DNA of 64,000 bases, taken from positions 186,001 through 250,000 of the forward strand of contig NZ_MOBK01000010.1 of NCBI RefSeq assembly GCF_003732265.1, written 5' to 3'. This stretch comes from Pseudomonas brassicacearum (lineage in GTDB: Bacteria; Pseudomonadota; Gammaproteobacteria; Pseudomonadales; Pseudomonadaceae). The notes under the pieces were generated by a model. The model was not told the origin of the DNA and searched no databases. It saw nothing but the letters and a program-made list of their open reading frames with translations. The position numbers and the translations under genes were made by a program. How positions within the stretch are numbered: the stretch's first letter is position 1; every line of letters begins with the position of its first letter. Below, one piece after another: positions 33,496-41,878 of the stretch.

Positions 33496-33523
33496 GGATT
33501 TCAGCAGCACCACTAAGCTCTGA

Positions 33524-35326
33524 TCAGAACCACTCATCCTGCATGTTCAAACACACATCATCCCTCGCCTCAAGAATTGCCAATTCATGGTGGCAACCCG
33601 GCACTTCCCACGTCAGGAAATACCGCGCCGCCTGCAGCTTGCCCTTATAAAAGCTCACATCCGCCGCATTCCCCTTGGCCAACCCTTCCTCGGCCCGAAT
33701 CGCCTGTTCCAGCCAGCGCCAGCCAATCACCGTGTGCCCGAACACTTTCAGGTACAGCGCCGAGTTCGCCAGGCTGCTGTTGACCTTGCCCTGCGCCAGA
33801 TCCGTCAGCAGGCCGATGGTCACCGTTTGCAGGCGCGCCACCAGTTTCTCCAGCGGTTCACGCAGCGCGGTCAGGGATTCGTACGCGTGTGCCCGCGCGC
33901 CTGTGTCGGCGATCAACCGGATCAACTGCTTGAGCCCCGCGCCGCCATTCTGCGCCAGTTTGCGCCCGAGCAAGTCCAGCGACTGAATCCCGTGCGTCCC
34001 TTCATGAATCGGGTTCAGACGGTTGTCGCGGTAGTACTGCTCCACCGGGTATTCGCGGGTGTAGCCGTGGCCGCCGAGAATCTGGATCGCCAGTTCGTTG
34101 GCCTTGAGGCAAAACTCCGACGGCCAGGATTTGACGATGGGCGTCAGCAAATCCAGCAACTCATGCGCCTGTTTTCGCTCGGCTTCGGTTTCCAGCGTGG
34201 TGGTGTCATCGAACAGTCGCGCTGCGTACAGGCCGAGGTCGAACGAGCCTTCGACATAGGCTTTCTGCGTCAGCAGCATGCGTTTGACGTCGGCGTGCTG
34301 AATGATCGCCACCGGCGCGGTGTTCGGGTCCTTGCTGTCCGGCACGCGACCTTGCGGACGTTCGCGGGCGTATTCCAGCGAGTACAAATAGCCGGCGTAA
34401 CCGAGCATCACCGCGCCCATGCCGACACCGATCCGCGCTTCGTTCATCATCTGGAACATGTAGCTCAAACCGTGATGCGGCTTGCCCACCAGGTAGCCGA
34501 CACACTCGCCGTTGTCGCCGAAGTTCAGCGCGGTGGACGTGGTGCCGCGCCAGCCCATCTTGTGGAACAACCCGGCCAGCAACACATCGTTGCGCTTGCC
34601 GAGGCTGCCGTCATCGTTGACCAGGAACTTGGGTACGATGAACAGCGAAATCCCCTTCACCCCGGCCGGTGCGTCCGGCAGCTTGGCCAATACCATGTGC
34701 ACGATGTTTTCCGACAGCGGGTGATCGCCGCCGGAGATGAAGATCTTGTTGCCCTTCAGGCGATAAGTGCCGTCAGACGCAGGCTCGGCGCGGGTACGAA
34801 TATCCGACAGCGACGAGCCGGCATGCGGTTCGGTCAGGGCCATGGTGCCGAAAAAGCGGCCGTCGATCATCGGCTGCAGGAAGCGCTGTTTCTGCTCTTC
34901 GGTACCGAAGCTTTCAATCAGGTTCGCTGCGCCCATGGTCAAGAACGGGTACGACGTGGAGGCCGCGTTGGCCGATTGAAAATGCGCGAAGCACGCCTGG
35001 GACAACAGCGTCGGCAGTTGCATGCCGCCCGCGTCGAAACTGCGCGCGGCGTTGAGGAAGCCGGCTTCGAGGAACGCATCCACCGCCGGTTTCACTTCCG
35101 GAATCAGAATCGCCTGACCGTTCTCATAGCGCGGCTCGTTCTCGTCGCCCTTGCGGTTGTGCGGAGCGAAGAACTTCTCGGCGATGTTGCGGGCGGTGCC
35201 GATGGCGGCATCGAAGGTCTCGCGATTGTGCTCGGCGAAACGCTCACGCTGGGTCAGGCCCTCGGCATCGAGGACTTCATACAGCTCGAAAGCCAGATTG
35301 CGGGAACTGAGCAACGTCTCGGACAT
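33524..35326 (-). CDS. Acyl-CoA dehydrogenase (long, DmdC-like subfamily)
   Basis: A 600-residue FAD enzyme that introduces a double bond into an acyl-CoA. It has a short N-terminal extension (AcylCoA_DH_N type), the core signatures GTMALTEPHAGSSLSDIRT and GGHGYTREYPVEQYYRD, and a C-terminal extra domain of about 130 residues seen in the FadE-like/3-methylmercaptopropionyl-CoA dehydrogenase subfamily. The substrate range is not readable; medium- or long-chain fatty acids are likely in Pseudomonas. It stands alone between REP elements with no visible partner gene. Confidence 0.9.
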   Translation of the reverse strand: MSETLLSSRNLAFELYEVLDAEGLTQRERFAEHNRETFDAAIGTARNIAEKFFAPHNRKGDENEPRYENGQAILIPEVKPAVDAFLEAGFLNAARSFDAGGMQLPTLLSQACFAHFQSANAASTSYPFLTMGAANLIESFGTEEQKQRFLQPMIDGRFFGTMALTEPHAGSSLSDIRTRAEPASDGTYRLKGNKIFISGGDHPLSENIVHMVLAKLPDAPAGVKGISLFIVPKFLVNDDGSLGKRNDVLLAGLFHKMGWRGTTSTALNFGDNGECVGYLVGKPHHGLSYMFQMMNEARIGVGMGAVMLGYAGYLYSLEYARERPQGRVPDSKDPNTAPVAIIQHADVKRMLLTQKAYVEGSFDLGLYAARLFDDTTTLETEAERKQAHELLDLLTPIVKSWPSEFCLKANELAIQILGGHGYTREYPVEQYYRDNRLNPIHEGTHGIQSLDLLGRKLAQNGGAGLKQLIRLIADTGARAHAYESLTALREPLEKLVARLQTVTIGLLTDLAQGKVNSSLANSALYLKVFGHTVIGWRWLEQAIRAEEGLAKGNAADVSFYKGKLQAARYFLTWEVPGCHHELAILEARDDVCLNMQDEWF

Positions 35327-35431
35327 GGCGGCCTACCTTTTTTTGGAATGGACCGAGTCTAGGCGTGGGAATAAAGGCTGAACAGGATGATTGATGAGCG
35401 TGATGGTGCAGCGAGAGCACCGCTGATCAAA

Positions 35432-35521
35432 TGTGGGAGCGGGCTTGCTCGCGAATGCGGTGTGTCATTCAAATCAGATGCTGAGTGACACATCGCATTC
35501 GCGAGCAAGCCCGCTCCCACA
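35432..35521. repeat. REP doublet (GTGGGAGCGGGCTTGC family)
   Basis: Two inverted copies of the standard element with a 40-base spacer (inner TGCGGTGTGTCA/TGACACATCGCA also pairs) lie just beyond the putA stop and before the acyl-CoA dehydrogenase start. Confidence 0.9.
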
Positions 35522-35571
35522 AGGGTGTTGCATACCGGGCGACCATTGCGGGCGCCCGGTCTTGTTGCGGT

Positions 35572-38500
35572 TTACCCGATAGTCATCAAGCTCGCATTAC
35601 CACCCGCCGCCGCAGTGTTAACGCTCAACGCCCGCTCAATCACCAGACGCTCCAGCGCAATGTTGGTCTCGCCTTGCGACAAGCCATGAACACCGACAAT
35701 GGCGCCCGCACGTTTGGCCACTTGCTGGCACACCGCACGCAACTGGTCGGAATGGCCATGATGCAGAACCGCATCAAACACCACTTCGTCCTTGTTCCAG
35801 TCGGACACCAGCTTGATGCGAGCCTGAACTTCCTTCGGCAGACGTGCGAACAACGCCTTGCTTACGTCAGATTCCGGCCACACCGCCGAACCACCGACAG
35901 CCAACACCGCCGCCAGTTGAGTCAACAGATCGCCTTCAACCTCCGCCAGACACAGCACGTGTTCACGCGGCAGGATGGCGTAGCTGTTGCGCTCGCCGGT
36001 CGGGCCCGCCAGCACACGGGTGATCCCGCTTTGCGATTGCGCCGTGAACTGCACGCACAGGGCGCTCAGGTCGGCAAACTTATTGCTGTCGGCCCAGGCT
36101 TTCAGTGCGGTCAGCGGTTTGCTCATGGCATCACGCAGACGAACGTCCGGCGCGGCGATAGCGTCACCGCGAGCGAAGGATTGTTCGATCGCATCGGTAG
36201 GACGTGTCGACAGCAGGCGGTACAGGTACAGCGGACCACCCGCCTTCGGACCCGTACCCGACAAACCTTCGCCGCCGAACGGCTGCACACCCACCACAGC
36301 ACCGACGATGTTGCGGTTCACGTAGACGTTACCGGCGTTGACGTTGTCGATCACCTTGGCGATGGTCTCGTCGATACGCGTGTGCACGCCCAGCGTCAGG
36401 CCATAACCGGAAGCGTTGATCTGACCAATCAGTTGATCGATGTCTTTACGCTTGTAGCGAACCACGTGCAGCACCGGGCCGAAGATCTCCCGTTGCAGCT
36501 CGTCGAAGCTTTCCAGTTCGATCAGCGTCGGCATCACGAAGGTGCCGCGTTTGACTTCTTCGCTGTTGGCGATAGCCACCTGGTACACGTTGCGACCTTT
36601 GTCGCGCATGGCCTGGATGTGCTTCTCGATGCCAGCCTTGGCTTCGGCGTCGATCACCGGGCCGATGTCCACGGACAGGCGCTCCGGGTTGCCGAGGCGG
36701 CATTCAGCCATGGCGCCCTTGAGCATTTCGATGACACGGTCAGCGGAATCTTCCTGCAAGCACAGCACGCGCAGTGCCGAGCAACGTTGGCCGGCGCTGT
36801 CGAAGGCCGACGACACCACGTCGATCACGACCTGTTCGGTCAGTGCCGAGGAGTCGACGATCATCGCGTTCTGGCCACCGGTTTCGGCGATCAGCGGGAT
36901 CGGACGGCCCTGGGCATCCAGGCGGCCGGCGATGTTGCGTTGCAGCAAACGAGCGACTTCGGTGGAACCGGTGAACATCACGCCTTTGACGCGTTCGTCA
37001 CCAACCAGCCCGGCACCCACGGTTTCGCCACGGCCCGGCAGCAGTTGCAGCACGCCTTCGGGAATCCCGGCTTCGAGCAGCAAGCGAACGGCTTGAGCGG
37101 CGACCAGCGGGGTTTGTTCCGCAGGCTTGGCCAACACCGGGTTACCGGCCGCCAGCGCTGCGGCGACTTGACCACTGAAAATGGCCAGCGGGAAGTTCCA
37201 AGGGCTGATGCACACCACCGGACCCAGTGGGCGGTGGGCGTCGTTGGTGAAATCGTTGCGCGCCTGCACCGCGTAATAACGCAGGAAGTCCACGGCTTCA
37301 CGCACTTCGGCGATGGCGTTGGCGAAGGTCTTGCCGGCTTCGCGAGCCAGCAGGCCCATCAGCGGCTGGATCTCGCCTTCCATCAAATCGGCGGCACGTT
37401 CCAGAATCGCGGCACGTTCGGCGGGCGGGGTGGCCTGCCAGATTGGGGCGGCGTTCAAGGCGCATTGGATCGCGTTATCGACGTCTTCGACGGTGGCTTC
37501 CTGTACATGGCCGACCACGTCACGCAGATCGGACGGGTTCAGCACAGGCACAGGGGTTTCAGTGCTGGAGGCGCAACCGAGCATCGGCGCGGCTTTCCAG
37601 TGGTTGTGAGCAGTGGCCAGCAGGGCGCAGGACAGGGAAGCCAAACGATGTTCGTTGGCCATGTCGATGCCGCTGGAGTTGGCGCGCTCGGCACCATAAA
37701 GATCACGCGGCAGCGGGATACGCGGGTGCGGCAGGCCGAAGCCGCCTTCCAGCGTCGCCATCTGCTCGATGCTGGCCACTGGATCGGCCACCAGCTCCTG
37801 GATCGAAATGGATTGGTCGGCGATGCGGTTGACGAACGAAGTGTTCGCGCCGTTTTCCAGCAGACGACGTACCAGGTAAGCCAGCAACGTTTCGTGCGTA
37901 CCGACCGGAGCGTACACGCGGCACGGACGGTTCAGCTTGCCTTCGGACACTTTGCCTACAACCTGTTCGTACAGCGGTTCACCCATGCCGTGCAGGCACT
38001 GGAACTCGTACTGACCCGGGTAATAGTTCTGACCGGCGATGTGGTAAATGGCCGACAGGGTGTGGGCGTTGTGCGTGGCGAATTGCGGGTAGATGACTTC
38101 CGGCACCGACAACAGTTTGCGTGCGCAAGCGATGTAGGAAACGTCGGTGTACACCTTGCGGGTGTAGACCGGATAGCCTTCCAGGCCTTCGACCTGGGCG
38201 CGCTTGATTTCGCTGTCCCAGTACGCGCCTTTCACCAGGCGGATCATCAGGCGATGACGGCTGCGGCGAGCCAGGTCGATCACGTAATCGATCACGTATG
38301 GGCAACGCTTCTGATACGCCTGGATCACGAAACCGATGCCGTTCCAGCCAGTCAGTTGCGGCTCGAAGCACAGGCGTTCGAGCAGATCCAGCGACAGCTC
38401 GAGGCGGTCGGCTTCTTCGGCGTCGATGTTCAAACCGATGTCGTACTGCTTGGCCAGCAAGGTCAGCGACAACAGGCGCGGGTACAACTCGTCCATCACA

Positions 38501-39522
38501 CGTTCGTACTGTGCGCGGCTGTAACGCGGGTGCAGTGCCGACAGCTTGATCGAAATGCCCGGGCCTTCATAAATCCCACGACCGTGGGACGCTTTGCCGA
38601 TCGAGTGAATGGCTTGTTCGTACGAGGCCAGGTACTTCTGCGCATCGTGCTCGGTGAGTGCGGCTTCACCCAGCATGTCGTAGGAATAGCGGAAACCCTT
38701 GGCTTCGAACTTGCTCGCGTTGGCCAGGGCTTCGGCAATGGTTTCGCCGGTAACGAACTGCTCGCCCATCAGGCGCATGGCCATGTCGACGCCCTTGCGG
38801 ATCATCGGCTCGCCGCTTTTGCCGATGATGCGGCTCAGGGACGAGGTCAAACCCGCTTCGTTATGCGTGGCGACCAGTTTGCCGGTCAACAACAGGCCCC
38901 AAGTAGCGGCGTTGACGAACAGCGACGGGCTGTTGCCCAGGTGCGGGTGCCAGTTACCGGTGCTGATTTTGTCGCGGATCAGCGCGTCACGGGTGCCTTT
39001 GTCCGGGATGCGCAGCAGCGCCTCGGCCAGGCACATCAGCGCTACGCCTTCCTGGGACGACAGGGAAAATTCCTGCAACAGGCCCTGAACAATCCCGGCA
39101 CGGCCACCGGCACTTTTCTGATTGCGCAGCTTCTCGGCAATCGAGGAGGCCAGCTTGTTGGTGGCTTCAGCCATCGCTGCCGGCAGACGCGCCTGCTCGA
39201 TCAGCATCGGCACCACTTCCGGCTCCGGGCGACGGTAGGCGGCGGTGATGGATGCGCGCAGCACCGATTGCGGCAGGATGCTTTCGGCGAATTCGAGGAA
39301 GCACTGGTGAGCGTGATCCAGAGGCGCATCGACGGCGTCGTCGGAATCCTTGGTCAAACCGCTCAGCTCGGTCAGGGTTGCACCACCCTCGAGTTTTTCC
39401 AGGTAATTGAAAATTGCCTGCTTGATCAGCCAGTGCGGCGTGCGATCAATCGAGGTCGCGGCAGCCTTGAGGCGCTCGCGGGTCGGGTCGTCAAGTTTGA
39501 CCCCAAGGGTGGTGGTAGCCAT
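35572..39522 (-). CDS. putA: Trifunctional PutA: proline dehydrogenase, P5C dehydrogenase and transcriptional repressor
   Basis: A 1316-residue enzyme. Residues 1-47 form a ribbon-helix-helix DNA-binding domain (TLGVKLDDPTRERLKAAA). A flavin proline dehydrogenase domain follows (about 190-560; RLVKGAYWDSEIK). The glutamate-semialdehyde dehydrogenase domain spans about 570-1080 (AETGGQNAMIVDS and catalytic Cys in AGQRCSAL), with a C-terminal lid domain after it. It oxidises proline to glutamate at the membrane and represses put genes when proline is scarce. The ATG at 39522 has AGGA eight bases upstream. It diverges from putP, and the gap contains six GGTGCAACC-like operator copies. Confidence 0.96.
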   Translation of the reverse strand: MATTTLGVKLDDPTRERLKAAATSIDRTPHWLIKQAIFNYLEKLEGGATLTELSGLTKDSDDAVDAPLDHAHQCFLEFAESILPQSVLRASITAAYRRPEPEVVPMLIEQARLPAAMAEATNKLASSIAEKLRNQKSAGGRAGIVQGLLQEFSLSSQEGVALMCLAEALLRIPDKGTRDALIRDKISTGNWHPHLGNSPSLFVNAATWGLLLTGKLVATHNEAGLTSSLSRIIGKSGEPMIRKGVDMAMRLMGEQFVTGETIAEALANASKFEAKGFRYSYDMLGEAALTEHDAQKYLASYEQAIHSIGKASHGRGIYEGPGISIKLSALHPRYSRAQYERVMDELYPRLLSLTLLAKQYDIGLNIDAEEADRLELSLDLLERLCFEPQLTGWNGIGFVIQAYQKRCPYVIDYVIDLARRSRHRLMIRLVKGAYWDSEIKRAQVEGLEGYPVYTRKVYTDVSYIACARKLLSVPEVIYPQFATHNAHTLSAIYHIAGQNYYPGQYEFQCLHGMGEPLYEQVVGKVSEGKLNRPCRVYAPVGTHETLLAYLVRRLLENGANTSFVNRIADQSISIQELVADPVASIEQMATLEGGFGLPHPRIPLPRDLYGAERANSSGIDMANEHRLASLSCALLATAHNHWKAAPMLGCASSTETPVPVLNPSDLRDVVGHVQEATVEDVDNAIQCALNAAPIWQATPPAERAAILERAADLMEGEIQPLMGLLAREAGKTFANAIAEVREAVDFLRYYAVQARNDFTNDAHRPLGPVVCISPWNFPLAIFSGQVAAALAAGNPVLAKPAEQTPLVAAQAVRLLLEAGIPEGVLQLLPGRGETVGAGLVGDERVKGVMFTGSTEVARLLQRNIAGRLDAQGRPIPLIAETGGQNAMIVDSSALTEQVVIDVVSSAFDSAGQRCSALRVLCLQEDSADRVIEMLKGAMAECRLGNPERLSVDIGPVIDAEAKAGIEKHIQAMRDKGRNVYQVAIANSEEVKRGTFVMPTLIELESFDELQREIFGPVLHVVRYKRKDIDQLIGQINASGYGLTLGVHTRIDETIAKVIDNVNAGNVYVNRNIVGAVVGVQPFGGEGLSGTGPKAGGPLYLYRLLSTRPTDAIEQSFARGDAIAAPDVRLRDAMSKPLTALKAWADSNKFADLSALCVQFTAQSQSGITRVLAGPTGERNSYAILPREHVLCLAEVEGDLLTQLAAVLAVGGSAVWPESDVSKALFARLPKEVQARIKLVSDWNKDEVVFDAVLHHGHSDQLRAVCQQVAKRAGAIVGVHGLSQGETNIALERLVIERALSVNTAAAGGNASLMTIG

Positions 39523-39579
39523 TTTTTTATCCTCATGTTTGCCACGACCGCGTGGCATCAGCTGGCGGCAAGATTAGCT

Positions 39580-39835
39580 GTGCAACCGTTGAGGTGCAAC
39601 CGGGTGCAACCCTTTTTTTGTCGGAATAATAAGCAGCTCGTCAGGAATTAAATTCCGGTACGAACGTACTGCTTCTGCTTGGTGCTTTTACTTCTAGAAA
39701 CATCTCATGACTGCGCTAAAAGGGAGCAAAAACCGCCCGGTTTCATGGAAAACGCTGTGGGTGCAACTAATTCTTGAGAAATGGGTTGCACCTTATTTGG
39801 GTTGTTGAATAGGATTCGCGCCCCAAGGTGCAACC
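39580..39835. promoter_or_regulatory. put control region with six PutA-operator-like sites
   Basis: Copies of GTGCAAC or its inverse stand at about 39580-39587, 39593-39601, 39602-39611, 39759-39767, 39783-39792 (as GGTTGCACC) and 39827-39835. PutA's ribbon-helix-helix domain is known to bind GTTGCA-type repeats. Three sites crowd the putA start and three lie nearer putP, which fits autorepression of both divergent promoters. I see no clear -35/-10 boxes in the 463-base gap. Confidence 0.8.
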
Positions 39836-39985
39836 GGATGAAAAATCGGTGCGCCGGCTGATGGCTTTCCTGGGGAAACATCAGTCTTAAATGCGCGGGC
39901 TTTGAAATCGTCTGAACAAACGTGGTCGTTTGTCGGCGCTTTCACACGCTGGCGCTACATAAAAACAAAGCCAGGGCATCACAGA

Positions 39986-41470
39986 ATGAGCGTAAGCAAT
40001 CCAACCCTGATCACGTTCGTGATCTACATCGCAGCAATGGTGCTGATCGGCTTGATGGCCTATCGCTCCACCAACAACCTTTCTGACTACATTCTGGGCG
40101 GTCGCAGCCTGGGCAGCGTCGTCACGGCCTTGTCCGCCGGCGCCTCCGACATGAGTGGCTGGTTGTTGATGGGCCTGCCGGGCGCCATCTACATGTCCGG
40201 CCTGTCCGAAAGCTGGATCGCCATCGGCCTGATCATCGGTGCTTACCTGAACTGGCTGTTCGTTGCTGGCCGTCTGCGCGTGCAGACCGAGCACAACGGC
40301 GATGCCCTGACCCTGCCGGATTACTTCGCCAGCCGTTTTGAAGACAAAAGCGGCCTGCTGCGGATCATTTCTGCGGTGGTGATCCTGGTGTTCTTCACCA
40401 TTTACTGCGCTTCCGGCATCGTCGCCGGCGCCCGTCTGTTTGAAAGCACCTTCGGCATGTCCTACGAGACTGCGCTGTGGGCCGGTGCTGCGGCGACGAT
40501 TGCCTACACCTTCGTCGGCGGTTTCCTCGCCGTAAGCTGGACCGATACTGTACAAGCCACGCTGATGATCTTCGCGCTGTTGCTGACGCCGATCATCGTG
40601 CTGCTGGCCACCGGTGGCGTTGACACCACGTTCCTGGCCATCGAAGCGCAAGACGCCAGCAACTTCGACATGCTGAAAAACACCACCTTCATCGGCATCA
40701 TTTCGCTGATGGGCTGGGGCCTGGGCTACTTCGGCCAACCGCACATCCTCGCGCGTTTCATGGCGGCGGATTCGGTCAAGTCGATCGCCAACGCCCGTCG
40801 CATCTCCATGACCTGGATGATCCTGTGCCTGGGCGGCACCGTGGCGGTGGGCTTCTTCGGTATCGCTTACTTCTCGGCGCACCCTGATGTAGCCGCTCCA
40901 GTGACCGAAAACCACGAACGTGTGTTCATCGAACTGGCGAAAATCCTCTTCAACCCATGGATTGCCGGTGTATTGCTGTCGGCCATCCTGGCTGCCGTGA
41001 TGAGCACCCTGAGCTGCCAATTGCTGGTGTGCTCGAGCGCCCTGACCGAAGACTTCTACAAAACCTTCCTGCGTAAATCCGCTTCCCAGGTGGAACTGGT
41101 CTGGGTCGGCCGCGCCATGGTGCTGTTGGTTGCCCTGATCGCCATCGCGTTGGCCGCCAACCCGGAAAACCGCGTACTGGGTCTGGTCAGCTACGCCTGG
41201 GCCGGTTTCGGTGCTGCGTTCGGTCCGGTTGTGCTGATCTCCGTGATCTGGAAAGACATGACCCGCAACGGCGCACTGGCCGGCATCCTGGTCGGCGCGA
41301 TCACCGTGATCGTGTGGAAACACTTCGAACTGCTGGGCCTGTACGAAATCATCCCTGGTTTCATCTTCGCCAGCCTGGCGATCTACATCGTCAGCAAACT
41401 GGGCTCGCCGACTCACGGCATGCTTCAGCGCTTTGCTGCGGCCGAGGCAGATTTCCGCCTGAACAAGTGA
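39986..41470 (+). CDS. putP: Sodium/proline symporter PutP
   Basis: A 494-residue solute-sodium symporter with about 13 membrane helices. Early family stretches are YRSTNNLSDYILGGRSLG and ALSAGASDMSGWLLMGLPGAIY, the latter carrying the sodium and proline contacts. It imports proline for PutA. The ATG at 39986 gives the family N-terminus, while its ribosome site is weak (AGGG at about nine bases). A strong terminator follows the stop. Divergence from putA with shared operators supports proline-responsive control. Confidence 0.95.
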   Translation: MSVSNPTLITFVIYIAAMVLIGLMAYRSTNNLSDYILGGRSLGSVVTALSAGASDMSGWLLMGLPGAIYMSGLSESWIAIGLIIGAYLNWLFVAGRLRVQTEHNGDALTLPDYFASRFEDKSGLLRIISAVVILVFFTIYCASGIVAGARLFESTFGMSYETALWAGAAATIAYTFVGGFLAVSWTDTVQATLMIFALLLTPIIVLLATGGVDTTFLAIEAQDASNFDMLKNTTFIGIISLMGWGLGYFGQPHILARFMAADSVKSIANARRISMTWMILCLGGTVAVGFFGIAYFSAHPDVAAPVTENHERVFIELAKILFNPWIAGVLLSAILAAVMSTLSCQLLVCSSALTEDFYKTFLRKSASQVELVWVGRAMVLLVALIAIALAANPENRVLGLVSYAWAGFGAAFGPVVLISVIWKDMTRNGALAGILVGAITVIVWKHFELLGLYEIIPGFIFASLAIYIVSKLGSPTHGMLQRFAAAEADFRLNK

Positions 41471-41515
41471 TGGGGAAGAGCTGAGGCTCTGACCTTTTGC
41501 TGAACATGAAAAAAC

Positions 41516-41550
41516 GGCCCGCTTCCAGTAGGAAACGGGCCTTTTTTTTT
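41516..41550 (+). terminator. Rho-independent terminator of putP
   Basis: An eleven-base stem with one internal mismatch (GGCCCG..TTCC / GGAA..CGGGCC, 41516-41541) and a four-base AGTA loop is followed by nine T (41542-41550). It starts 46 bases after the putP stop. Confidence 0.92.
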
Positions 41551-41582
41551 ATGGCGCAGATCTTGTGGTATCGAAGTTTCAA

Positions 41583-41713
41583 TGTGGGAGCGGGCTTGCT
41601 CGCGAATGCGGTGGGTCATTCGGCATTAATGTTGGCTTGCTCGCGAATGCGGTGGGTCATTCGGCATTAATGTTGACTGACCCACCGCATTCGCGAGCAA
41701 GCCCGCTCCCACA
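41583..41713. repeat. REP doublet with internal 41-base tandem duplication
   Basis: A standard inverted REP pair in which the segment 41593-41633 is repeated exactly at 41634-41674 before the right-hand arm. The copies are identical, which suggests a recent slippage or recombination event. Confidence 0.9.
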
Positions 41714-41839
41714 TGTGATTGGTGGTGGTTTTGAGGGAGATGTCTGTAGCCAAACACACCGATTCTTGAAGGATAAATCTCTATAAAAGTAGGGAAAATC
41801 TGATTTCCTTGTCCCTCCCGCAACACCCCTTGTCGCTCA

Positions 41840-41866
41840 TGCAGAATCGCCCGCCTTCATTCTGCA
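41840..41866 (+). promoter_or_regulatory. Inverted repeat in the vgrG leader
   Basis: A perfect eight-base inverted repeat (TGCAGAAT 41840-41847, ATTCTGCA 41859-41866, 11-base spacer) ends 12 bases before the vgrG ATG. The sequence between it and the start has only a weak ribosome site and a GGA next to the start codon. It could be an RNA hairpin controlling translation or a protein operator; I cannot tell which. Confidence 0.4.
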
Positions 41867-41878
41867 GAGACACATCGG

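Noticed and set aside
35485..39651. A 1388-codon open reading on the plus strand opposite putA
   Set aside because: It is a frame shadow of the GC-rich putA gene. Its product is full of low-complexity Gln/His/Arg with no recognisable domain, while putA on the other strand is complete and conserved.
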